NCBI RefSeq assembly: GCF_017652985.1
Contig: NZ_JAGGDJ010000003.1
Coordinates: 424,308-488,307 of the forward strand
Reading direction: 5' to 3'
DNA length: 64,000 bases
From: Paenibacillus artemisiicola
Lineage (GTDB): Bacteria > Bacillota > Bacilli > Paenibacillales > Paenibacillaceae
A model generated the notes under the pieces. That model was not told where the DNA came from, searched no databases, and saw only the letters and a program-made list of their open reading frames with translations. Positions 25,233 to 32,282 of the stretch are shown piece after piece (the stretch's first letter is position 1; every line of letters starts with the position of its first letter). A program made the translations under genes and the position numbers.

Positions 25233-26061
25233 AGAGCAAAGCTTATATAAATGTTCGATATGCTCGGACAATGAAGTGATTTATCAATTTACTGATGAAA
25301 CCAAAACTTATATCTCAAGCATGGAGCCATGTAGCTGCGTTAAAGAAAGACGATTTAAAGAGTTTAATCCTTCAGAGGATTTTACTAATAAGGAATTGCG
25401 CCACACTTTCAAAAACGCATTGATTGATGATGACAACATGAAGCAATTCGAAGCGGCAATTTCATTCATTCGGAATCTGGATGCTCATATCAATAACGGC
25501 ACATGGCTTTACGTTTTCGGTGACGAACTCAGAGCTGATTATTTAAGCAAGCAAGTCAAAGAAGCACAAAGGGCGGAATCCTTGAACAAGCAAGTAAAAG
25601 AGATGTCCGCATTCGGTACAGGTAAAACATTTCTCATGCAGTGTATAGCCAATGCTCTGGCACATCGAAAACAACCTGGAATTTTCGTGAACGAAGAGCG
25701 GTTGTTCGGGGACATTAAAGCTACATATGAACGAAAGAACGTTGAAAGTGAAAGGGAAGTTTTACATCGTTATTATCAGGTGCCTATCCTTATGATCGAT
25801 GATATTTTTTCGGCTCAATACACAGAATGGGCCGAAGGTAAATTGTTTGGCATTTTGGATGAGCGGTGGAGGAAGAAGCGAATAACCATTTTTTCGAGCA
25901 ATTACGCTGTAGGTAGGATTAAAAGCCGGCTGCCATTCAATGGCGGGAAGATTTCTAGCCGTATCACCGGTCAATCCGAATTTATTGAAATGGTTGGGCC
26001 GGATCGGCGGCGTTCCATTGATCGTGATTATATCTGGAAGAGGGGAATCGAAACGGAATGA
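25132..26061 (+). CDS. DnaC/DnaI-like helicase loader with a split Walker A loop
   Basis: A 309-residue AAA+ loader. The N-terminal zinc-binding region has YKCSIC and CSCVK (about 38-65). The ATPase core has Walker B VPILMIDDIF, sensor-1 IFSSNYAVGRI and an Arg-rich end (SSRITGQSEF). The P-loop is interrupted: G130-D131 is followed by 29 extra residues (132-160) before FGTGKT (161-166). Removing them restores GDFGTGKT, the expected motif. Whether the protein still binds ATP is unknown. It overlaps the initiator gene and probably loads host helicase at the element's origin. Confidence 0.82.
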   Translation: MKKIEWPNEGEKIARMLANRIEQMKIHTQTSTTKEQSLYKCSICSDNEVIYQFTDETKTYISSMEPCSCVKERRFKEFNPSEDFTNKELRHTFKNALIDDDNMKQFEAAISFIRNLDAHINNGTWLYVFGDELRADYLSKQVKEAQRAESLNKQVKEMSAFGTGKTFLMQCIANALAHRKQPGIFVNEERLFGDIKATYERKNVESEREVLHRYYQVPILMIDDIFSAQYTEWAEGKLFGILDERWRKKRITIFSSNYAVGRIKSRLPFNGGKISSRITGQSEFIEMVGPDRRRSIDRDYIWKRGIETE

Positions 26062-26423
26062 TGACTTACGAGGTAACTAAAGTTGAATACAACAAAATGA
26101 AATCTATTTTGGAGACTATCCCGAAAACGAAGGCCTTTGTTAAAGATTTCGAAAAACATGAACTTCCTGAGAATCTTCAAACAATACCCGCTTATGTTGA
26201 AATGAGTCGCTTACTTGAATTGGTTGAAAGAGCAATTGAATTGATACTGGACGAGGACATCAAACGGCTACTAACCCATAGGTACTTAAAAGGCCAATCT
26301 TATGCTCAGACCATGTTGTTCTTTAGTGGGCTTGCTTACACCGAGAGAACATTGCTTCGCAAGATAACTGAAGGTATTAACGATATAGCAAGATCGTTTA
26401 AAATGTGGGGTGAATTAGCATGA
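26058..26423 (+). CDS. ArpU-like late regulator, copy 1
   Basis: 121 residues resembling the ArpU/sigma-region-4-like phage regulators. The helical N terminus is followed by LVERAIELILDEDIKRLLTHRYLKGQSYAQTMLFFSGLAYTERTLLRKI, where the RYLKG and the HTH pattern match such proteins. In phages these activate late or packaging genes. The start overlaps the loader stop; the stop overlaps copy 2 by 4 bases. Confidence 0.7.
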   Translation: MMTYEVTKVEYNKMKSILETIPKTKAFVKDFEKHELPENLQTIPAYVEMSRLLELVERAIELILDEDIKRLLTHRYLKGQSYAQTMLFFSGLAYTERTLLRKITEGINDIARSFKMWGELA

Positions 26424-26788
26424 CTAAAACGCTTGAAGTTTCGAAGGCAGAATATCGCCAAATGAAAATAACTTTGGAGCAGTATCGGAAAAACAAATCC
26501 TTATTAGGTTTTTTTGAAGCGCATTGTGAGAACAATTCTGCTGAATACGAGAAACTTAATAAGAAAGTTCAAATGATTGAAAGCTTAATCGATTTGATCG
26601 GAGATGAAGAGATTAAGAAAATCATAGCTTTCAGGTATCTTAAAGGGCAGCCTCACAAAATTACTGTTTTACATTTTGCGGGCATGTATTCTGACTCAAC
26701 CATTGATAGGCGAATAATAACTGGAATTACAGAACTGATAATCGCGGCGAAGGTCACAGGAAATTTTGAGTTCTTAATCTCTAGTTGA
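26420..26788 (+). CDS. ArpU-like late regulator, copy 2
   Basis: 122 residues, a diverged paralogue of the preceding protein: both have EVxKxEYxxMKxxLE at the start, a central DEEIKKIIAFRYLKGQPHK and a terminal HTH (SDSTIDRRIITGITELI). Tandem duplication with divergence suggests that the pair acts as two regulators or a heterodimer. It is followed by the repeat-rich non-coding region, a possible target. Confidence 0.7.
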   Translation: MTKTLEVSKAEYRQMKITLEQYRKNKSLLGFFEAHCENNSAEYEKLNKKVQMIESLIDLIGDEEIKKIIAFRYLKGQPHKITVLHFAGMYSDSTIDRRIITGITELIIAAKVTGNFEFLISS

Positions 26789-27200
26789 ACATATTGCGGG
26801 TATGTGCAACTCGTTCTAAAAAAAAAGGAAAAGATCAATATTCCTAAGCGTTTGCGAAGTCGAGCGAGTTGAACAGAATGTCCGGTATGGCCAACCCAAT
26901 CTCCTAGAAAATGGAGTAATTGAACGAGTGGAACTTACGTCTCATTCGCTCAATTACTCATTTGCAGGATAGGTGAAATTCATTTTCTGAAATCGGCTCA
27001 AACCCAGTATTCCCAAGCGTTTGGCGATATGCCGCGAATTTCACAAAATATAAGATATGTGTAATTCGTTCTTCAAAAATTACTCTGCCTGGATAGGTGG
27101 GAATATTGTAAAATTAAAGGGTGGCATTAAACTAACGGGCAGATTTGCTTAATAGTCTCCTGTAACATTATGGTACAATTTGAGGGAAGGAGGGCTCGAA
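26789..27200. repeat. Non-coding region with paired ~72-bp dyad units
   Basis: No credible ORF. Two units (26804-26875 and 26973-27045) share TATTCC-Y-AAGCGTTTG at the same offset (35 bases from the unit start) and end arms that are complementary within each unit but differ between units. A third imperfect palindrome (26914-26928 with 26944-26959) lies between them. A TACAAT -10-like box at 27174-27179 precedes the Nudix gene. Confidence 0.7.
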
Positions 27201-27659
27201 TTGACAGCTATTATTAATAAAGATGGCTACGAGTTTGTAGAGTGCATCTCATTGAATGAACACGAACTAAATCATTACTCACCGCTGGCAGGTTCATACG
27301 CCGTAGTTCGATTCGATAGTAAGTATCTGATTTGTTTTAATACACTGAGAAAACAGTGGGAAGTACCTGCTGGAGGAAGAGATGGCAATGAAACGACGAA
27401 GGAATGTGCGATTCGGGAGCTTTATGAGGAAACAGGGCAGGTCGTTAAGGATATGGAGCTTAGGGGCTTACTGAAAGTTAGAAAACCAGATGGAACAATG
27501 AAGTATAACCCAATTTATTATGCAGAATTAGATAAGGTAGTTCCGTTTAAAGAAAATGATGAAACAGACAAAATTTTATTTTGGAATTTTACCGATAATG
27601 TAGGTTATATCGATGAAGTTGACGAGGCAGTCCTTAGATGGTGTAAGGCATTACGCTAA
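27201..27659 (+). CDS. Nudix hydrolase
   Basis: 152 residues with a perfect Nudix box, G-x5-E-x7-RELYEETGQV, around residues 55-77, in a typical alpha/beta/alpha Nudix fold. It hydrolyses a nucleoside-diphosphate derivative; the substrate is unknown. TTG 27201 has GGAAGGAGG seven bases upstream; an earlier in-frame TTG at 27180 lacks a site. It has its own terminator, so it behaves as an independently expressed cargo gene inside the element. Confidence 0.85.
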   Translation: MTAIINKDGYEFVECISLNEHELNHYSPLAGSYAVVRFDSKYLICFNTLRKQWEVPAGGRDGNETTKECAIRELYEETGQVVKDMELRGLLKVRKPDGTMKYNPIYYAELDKVVPFKENDETDKILFWNFTDNVGYIDEVDEAVLRWCKALR

Positions 27660-27686
27660 CGGGAGACGATAGTTTAACAAAGATTT

Positions 27687-27722
27687 AAGGTAGCCGACGT
27701 TTTTAGTCGGCTACCTTTTTAT
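27687..27722 (+). terminator. Terminator after the Nudix gene
   Basis: A 12-bp stem AAGGTAGCCGAC/GTCGGCTACCTT with a GTTTTTA loop and T-run. Confidence 0.9.
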
Positions 27723-27724
27723 CT

Positions 27725-27860
27725 TTCCAGGGCCTTTCCCCCCGCGGGCTGCAAAAAAATGAAGGGATGTCCACAGACCGCGTCCCCCTCTAGCGTGAAA
27801 AAAAGTCCCCAAGCGGCATCCAGAAGAAATGTCTGTACGATGTCCGCTTCCTGTCCAAAC
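27725..27860. other. GC-rich block with GTCC repeats, candidate cos/pac or regulator site
   Basis: In an otherwise AT-rich element this stretch holds CCCCCCGCGGG (27738-27748), two GATGTCC copies (27766-27772 and 27839-27845), each followed by another GTCC, and more GTCC units. It stands directly upstream of the HTH-capsid pair, where cos sites lie relative to small terminase genes in cos phages. No gene is visible in it. Confidence 0.4.
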
Positions 27861-27910
27861 ACCAATGATAGCATTATCCATGTAGAAAAAATGTTCAGGA
27901 AGGTGATGAA

Positions 27911-28384
27911 ATGACAGTAAGGGAAGCGGCAGAAACACTCAAGGTGCATCCAAGAACGATTTACAACATGATTGATGATGGGCGTCTCAAGGCAACGAAA
28001 AACTACCATGGAGCATGGGAAATATCAGACGAGCAGATTGACCAAATGCTTAACGAGTCAATCAAACGTGGTGACAGGGCCATGGAGCTGGGGGGCGCAA
28101 TCGATGTATTGCAGCCGCTTAATCAAAACAGCTATAAAAACACTTTTCTCGAACTGATCGAAGTAGCAGAAAAGGCAGTAACAGCATTTAAGAGTGGCAA
28201 CGCAAGACCAGAGACAATTATTTCTGATTTCAAAAAAGTTATTACACGCTTGGACGAAACTGATTCCGTATCCTCATTCATTCGCAAAGTAATGTCATTA
28301 GCAGGTACGTATAACGATGAATCTTTCGAATCGCTTGAACTGCTTGTAAACGTACTCGAATCTAGAAACAATAAGGCGGTGTAA
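27911..28384 (+). CDS. HTH protein upstream of capsid (excisionase-fold, possibly small-terminase-like)
   Basis: 157 residues. The N-terminal winged HTH of the excisionase/MerR type (VREAAETLKVHPRTIYNMI, DDGRLKATKNYHGAWEIS) is followed by a helical C-terminal domain. The same overall design (MerR-like wHTH plus helical oligomerisation part) is found in lambda gpNu1, so a DNA-recognition small terminase subunit is one possibility; a transcription factor for the capsid gene is another. The AGGAAGG site is strong, and the stop is 2 bases before the capsid start codon. Confidence 0.65.
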   Translation: MTVREAAETLKVHPRTIYNMIDDGRLKATKNYHGAWEISDEQIDQMLNESIKRGDRAMELGGAIDVLQPLNQNSYKNTFLELIEVAEKAVTAFKSGNARPETIISDFKKVITRLDETDSVSSFIRKVMSLAGTYNDESFESLELLVNVLESRNNKAV

Positions 28385-28386
28385 CC

Positions 28387-29640
28387 ATGAGAAACTTGAA
28401 GAAAATTAATGCGTTGAAACAGCAAATGGCCGAGAAACGAACTTTGGCAAATCAGATGGCAGATGAAAATAAACTTGAAGAGGTGCGAGCAATTTCCGCA
28501 GAAATGCGCACCTTAAAAGAACAAATTGAAGCGCTGGAAGAATTGGACAATGTAGATCAGGGCCGAATTTCAAACGATTCTAAAGTAGATCCGCTTGGAG
28601 GCGAACCAGCTGCAGGAGCTCTAAACGAAACCCGGTCTCTGAAAAGAGAACAACGTATGAGTACACTTGCGAAGCCCTATATGATGGACGGGCAGAAGCG
28701 CACGCTTTCTTTAGGGAAGTACGTTAAGGGGATCGTAACCGGAAACTGGACGAATGCAGAAGCGGAGCGTCGTGCAATGTCCGAGAACGTACTTACCGGC
28801 GGTGGCGTACTTGTGCCGGAATTGCTTTCTACAGAGGTAATCGACCTGGCGCGCAACCAAGCTAGGGTTATCCAGGCAGGCGCATTAACCATCCCAATGG
28901 AATCCAATGCATTGACGCTGGCCAAGGTTATTAACGGACCAGCAGTTGCATGGAAAGCTGAAAATGCTCCTATTGCTGAATCTGACGTAACTTTTGGTGC
29001 AGCTGACCTGAAGGCTAAGACGCTAGTTGGAATGGTGCGTTTAAGTGTAGAATTGTTCGAGGATGCGGAAAACATTGATTCTATTATAGAACAAGAACTT
29101 GCGGCAGCTCTCGCCCTAGAATTGGATCGCGCCACATTGTTCGGTACTGGAATCGATGATGAACCGCTAGGACTGTACCGTACCTCCGGATTGCAAAAGA
29201 TTGATATGGGCGTTAACGGTGACAAGTTGGAAGGGTATTTCCCGTTTTCCCAAGCGGCTGAAATGATCCAGAATGTCAACGGAGAAGCTACAGGGGTCAT
29301 ATGGGCCCCGAGAACAGCCGGTGCTGTAGATCGGCTTACGGACACTTCGGGACAGCCTCTGAAGGCTCCAGCGTCGTTTGAGAGCCTTAAGAAATACTCG
29401 ACCAATCAAGTCCCCATCAACCTTGCACATGGTACCACAAATAACGCGAGCGTGGCGCTTCTGGGGGACTGGTCGAAGCTCTACATTGGTACCCGCACTA
29501 ACCTTACCTTAGAAACGAGCAGAGAGGCTGAAGGGGCGTTTGGTAAGCTCCAAGTAGTCATTAGGGCTTACCTCCGTGCAGACGTACTGGCGTCCAAGCC
29601 AAATCACTTTGTAGCCATTGAGGGAATCGTTCCAGCTTAA
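28387..29640 (+). CDS. HK97-family major capsid protein
   Basis: 417 residues, full length and uninterrupted. The N-terminal coiled-coil delta/scaffold region (about 1-95, LKKINALKQQMAEKRTLAN, LKEQIEALEEL) is followed by the capsid fold: GGGVLVPELLSTEVIDLARNQ, a basic/aromatic patch AVAWKAENAPIAESDVTFG, the long spine helix SIIEQELAAALALELDRA, and the A-domain ending YLRADVLASKPNHFVAI. HK97 capsid proteins with a delta domain are normally cut by a protease encoded just upstream; none is present here. A terminator and the right attachment repeat follow directly. Confidence 0.92.
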   Translation: MRNLKKINALKQQMAEKRTLANQMADENKLEEVRAISAEMRTLKEQIEALEELDNVDQGRISNDSKVDPLGGEPAAGALNETRSLKREQRMSTLAKPYMMDGQKRTLSLGKYVKGIVTGNWTNAEAERRAMSENVLTGGGVLVPELLSTEVIDLARNQARVIQAGALTIPMESNALTLAKVINGPAVAWKAENAPIAESDVTFGAADLKAKTLVGMVRLSVELFEDAENIDSIIEQELAAALALELDRATLFGTGIDDEPLGLYRTSGLQKIDMGVNGDKLEGYFPFSQAAEMIQNVNGEATGVIWAPRTAGAVDRLTDTSGQPLKAPASFESLKKYSTNQVPINLAHGTTNNASVALLGDWSKLYIGTRTNLTLETSREAEGAFGKLQVVIRAYLRADVLASKPNHFVAIEGIVPA

Positions 29641-29652
29641 ACAAAACATGCC

Positions 29653-29683
29653 AAGGCCGGCACAAGATGTGCGGGCCTTTTGT
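29653..29683 (+). terminator. Terminator after the capsid gene
   Basis: AAGGCCGGCACA/TGTGCGGGCCTT imperfect stem with an AGA loop and TTTT. Confidence 0.82.
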
Positions 29684-29857
29684 CTGTACCTTATATTGAA
29701 GGAAAGCGAGAACAATCGTGGCCAGGTGCGATTATCTAAGAGCAGCTGAGCCCTTGTTTTTATTTTATCTTCGTCATCAATTCGTCATCAATTTGATTTA
29801 TTTTGTGATGATGTTAAAACATAAAGTGATAAAAAGCTTGATATTACTGGGGTAATT
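29684..29857. other. Right end of the element with integrase arm sites
   Basis: Non-coding. GTCATCAATTCGTCATCAA at 29773-29791 repeats the left arm site (18 of 19 bases) in the same orientation, 66 bases inside the right attachment repeat. A nearby GTGATGATG at 29805 may be a third, inverted half-site. Confidence 0.6.
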
Positions 29858-29901
29858 AAAAATCCGGGGCCCTTCTTTCGAAGGGCCCCTTTCATGGGAG
29901 A
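29858..29901. repeat. Right attachment site (attR), 44-bp repeat containing a terminator
   Basis: Exact copy of 20796-20839. It restores the same terminator on the right edge and marks the boundary to host DNA. Confidence 0.88.
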
Positions 29902-30115
29902 GGAGAAACCGGACGAAGAGCTTATGGGGAAACGTAAGTCTTCTCCGCGGTTGTCTACGGCATCTCGCGACGCCGATATCTTCAGAATACCCAGATTGCG
30001 GCGACTTATACCTCGGGTTGGAAATCATTTTTCCCGAAATGCGTTACGGCTTCCGAATTCCTGTTGTATGATCTTCTTAGAGCACGGCCAGACTTGGAAG
30101 CGGAGAGGGGATCGC
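29902..30115. other. Host intergenic DNA right of the element
   Basis: 214 bases between the right repeat and the dehydrogenase. An open frame runs through it in phase with that gene, but the protein family starts at 30116. No clear promoter seen. Confidence 0.45.
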
Positions 30116-31078
30116 ATGCAGAAGAAGATCGTGGTGTTGGACGGTTACACGCTGAATCCGGGCGACTTGAGCTGGGACGAGATCAGCGTATTAGGGGAAC
30201 TGGCGGTATACGACCGCACCTCGTACGAGGAGATCGTATCCCGCGCGGCGGGGGCGGAGTTGGTCTTAACCAATAAAACGCCGCTTCCGGCGGAGATTAT
30301 CCGGGAACTGCCGTCGCTGCTTTATATCGGCGTATTGGCGACCGGTTACAATATCATCGACCTGAATGAGGCGGCGGCAAGAGAGATCGTCGTCGCGAAC
30401 GTGCCGGACTACAGCAACGCTTCGGTCGCGCAGCTTGTCTTCGCGTTCCTGCTGGAGTTCGCGAGCCGCGTGGGCGTTCACAGCGACGCCGCCCGCGGCG
30501 GCCGCTGGGCAGCCGGGCCGGATTTCACGTTCACGCTGTCGCCGCTGCGCGAGCTGGCCGGCAAGACGCTCGCGTTGATCGGATTCGGCAGCATCGGCCA
30601 ACAAGTCGCGCGGATCGCGCTGGCGTTCGGCATGAAGGTCATCGTACATACCCGCACGCCGAAGGACGTCGCGGGCTTGGAAGCCGTCCGGTTCGTGACG
30701 AAGGAGGACGCATTCCGCGAGGCGGATATCGTCTCGCTGCATTGTCCGCTCACGCCGGACACGCAGGGGATCGTGAACCGCGATACGCTGGCACTGATGA
30801 AGCGGGACGCGCTGCTCGTCAATACGGCGCGCGGCGCTCACGTCGTCGAGCAAGAGCTGGCCGACGCGCTGAACGAAGGGCGCATTGCCGGGGCGGGGCT
30901 GGACGTGCTCGGCGCAGAGCCGCCGGCGCCCGGCCATCCGCTGCTCGCGGCGGCGAATTGCCTCGTCACGCCGCACATCGGCTGGGCGACCGTCGAAGCG
31001 CGGAGCCGGCTCATGGCGGTCGCCGCGAACAACGTGCGGTCGTTCCTGCGCGGGAACGCCGTCAACCGGGTGAATTGA
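30116..31078 (+). CDS. D-2-hydroxyacid dehydrogenase (glycerate dehydrogenase-like)
   Basis: A 320-residue NAD(P)H-dependent oxidoreductase reducing 2-keto acids such as hydroxypyruvate. NAD-binding motif ALIGFGSIGQQVA; catalytic Arg in NTARGAHVVEQ, Glu in GLDVLGAEPP and His in TPHIGWAT. The start at ATG 30116 follows GAGAGGGG and gives the usual family length. It is the first host gene after the island, with the CidA-like gene 4 bases downstream. Confidence 0.88.
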   Translation: MQKKIVVLDGYTLNPGDLSWDEISVLGELAVYDRTSYEEIVSRAAGAELVLTNKTPLPAEIIRELPSLLYIGVLATGYNIIDLNEAAAREIVVANVPDYSNASVAQLVFAFLLEFASRVGVHSDAARGGRWAAGPDFTFTLSPLRELAGKTLALIGFGSIGQQVARIALAFGMKVIVHTRTPKDVAGLEAVRFVTKEDAFREADIVSLHCPLTPDTQGIVNRDTLALMKRDALLVNTARGAHVVEQELADALNEGRIAGAGLDVLGAEPPAPGHPLLAAANCLVTPHIGWATVEARSRLMAVAANNVRSFLRGNAVNRVN

Positions 31079-31082
31079 CGGC

Positions 31083-31448
31083 GTGCGGGGCTTCTGCATC
31101 ATTATGGGCTTTGACGGGGCCGGCTTCCTGCTTCACCAAGCGGCCGGCGTGCCGCTGCCGTCGCATGTGCTCGGGCTGCTGCTGCTGACGGCCGCGCTGT
31201 TCCTGCGGGTGATCAAGCTGGAATGGGTCGAGGGCAGCGCGGCGTTTTTGACCAAGCACATGATGTTGTTCTTCGTGCCGCTGCTCGCGGGAGCCGCCGC
31301 GGTCGCGCCGATGCTGGGAGAATCGTGGCTGGCGGCGCTCGTCGGCCTCACGGCCGGCACGTCGGCCGTGATGTTCGGAACGGGGCTCGCGATGAAATGG
31401 CTGATGCGCGGGCGGGAGAAAAGGGAGGCGGCGCGGCATGAACGATAA
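31083..31448 (+). CDS. CidA/LrgA-family membrane protein
   Basis: 121 residues, four hydrophobic segments, typical of the holin-like CidA/LrgA family: PLPSHVLGLLLLTAALFLRVIKLEWVE and FLTKHMMLFFVPLLAG. Pairs with the LrgB-like protein downstream (11-base overlap) and may control autolysis or transport of small metabolites. GTG 31083 is the earliest possible start except for ATT, the ribosome site is poor, and the first membrane segment is short, so the N terminus may be degraded or the start atypical. Confidence 0.75.
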   Translation: MRGFCIIMGFDGAGFLLHQAAGVPLPSHVLGLLLLTAALFLRVIKLEWVEGSAAFLTKHMMLFFVPLLAGAAAVAPMLGESWLAALVGLTAGTSAVMFGTGLAMKWLMRGREKREAARHER

Positions 31449-32127
31449 TCTGCTCGCCGATCCGCTGCTCGGAACGACGCTTACGCTCGCGGCATACGCG
31501 GCGGCCGTCTTCGCATACCGGAGGCTCCCGTGGCTCCATCCGCTGATCGGCGCGCCTTTGATCGTCTACCTTTGCCTCCGGATTGCGGGCATTTCGTTCG
31601 ACGCGTACCGCATCGGCGGCGATCTCGTGTCGTTCTTCCTCGGGCCGGCGACGGTGGCGATGGCGGTCCCGCTGTACAAGCACGCCATGCGCCTGAAGGC
31701 GATGCTGCCGTCGCTGCTCCTCGGCGCTCTGACCGGGAGCGCGCTAGGTCTGCTCGTCAATGCCGCGTGCGTGCTCGCTTTCGGCGGCACCGGCGCCTTC
31801 CTGCGCTCGGCGCTGCCGAAGTCTGTCACCTCGGCGGTGGCCGTGGATTTGTCCGGCTGGCTCGGAGGTTCGCCGGCATTGACGGCGGCGCTGACCGTGC
31901 TGACCGGCCTGTTCGGCAGCGTGACGGGGCCGTGGCTGATGCGGCTGTGCGGCGTCTCCGGCAAGATCGCGTCCTCCATTGCGATCGGCGCCGCCGCCCA
32001 CGGCATCGGTTCCGCGCGGTTGATCGCGGAATCGGAGGAACGCGGCGGACTCAGCGGCTTCGCGATGGCGGCGAGCGCGGTATTTACGCCGGTGCTGCTG
32101 CTTCCCGTGCATGCGTGGCTGCTTTAA
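31438..32127 (+). CDS. LrgB/CidB-family membrane protein
   Basis: 229 residues with about six hydrophobic segments. Family features: RIGGDLVSFFLGPATVAMAVPLYK, ALPKSVTSAVAVDLSGWLGG and AIGAAAHGIGSARLI. Works with the CidA-type partner just upstream in murein-hydrolase control or as a glycolate/metabolite exporter. Start overlaps the partner; GGAGGCGG precedes it. Confidence 0.88.
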   Translation: MNDNLLADPLLGTTLTLAAYAAAVFAYRRLPWLHPLIGAPLIVYLCLRIAGISFDAYRIGGDLVSFFLGPATVAMAVPLYKHAMRLKAMLPSLLLGALTGSALGLLVNAACVLAFGGTGAFLRSALPKSVTSAVAVDLSGWLGGSPALTAALTVLTGLFGSVTGPWLMRLCGVSGKIASSIAIGAAAHGIGSARLIAESEERGGLSGFAMAASAVFTPVLLLPVHAWLL

Positions 32128-32282
32128 ACGCGCGAACGGATCGCGAACGGATCGCGAACGAACCGCGATCGAAACCTGTCGAGTCAACTTTTATCTTTTC
32201 TTAAGGTTTGTCGATATTTTTTCTGCTATAGTGACACAGTAGAGATAAGACGACAGCCAATTGCCGGAAGGGAGATTTCAAG

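Larger units (their letters stand above)
20796..29901. mobile_element. Integrated satellite-like island with its own capsid gene
   Basis: A 9.1-kb segment flanked by identical 44-bp repeats, clearly AT-richer than the host. Gene order: integrase and long repressor leftward; Cro-like, excisionase-like, hypothetical, replication initiator, DnaC-like loader, two ArpU-like proteins, Nudix, HTH and HK97 major capsid protein rightward. There are no portal, large terminase, protease, tail, holin or lysin genes. Size, integrase at the left end, divergent repressor/Cro control and a dedicated replication module are the layout of phage-inducible chromosomal islands. A capsid gene without the rest of a packaging module is unusual. 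A deleted prophage is the alternative. Confidence 0.8.

Noticed and set aside
25525..25611. Mini-intein in the loader P-loop
   Set aside because: 29 residues are far too few, and the Cys/Ser start and terminal His-Asn of inteins are missing.
26781..27120. CRISPR array
   Set aside because: Only two similar units with differing arms, no regular identical repeats or unique spacers, and no cas genes.
27711..28009. Leftward ORFs across the GC-rich block of the element
   Set aside because: They run against the HTH gene and terminator, lack ribosome sites and have no recognisable features.
20796..29901. Complete functional prophage
   Set aside because: Portal, large terminase, protease, tail, holin and lysin genes are all absent between the repeats.
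29894..30115. N-terminal extension of the dehydrogenase beginning in the right attachment repeat
   Set aside because: The extra 74 residues have no family similarity, and ATG 30116 with GAGAGGGG gives the usual protein length.
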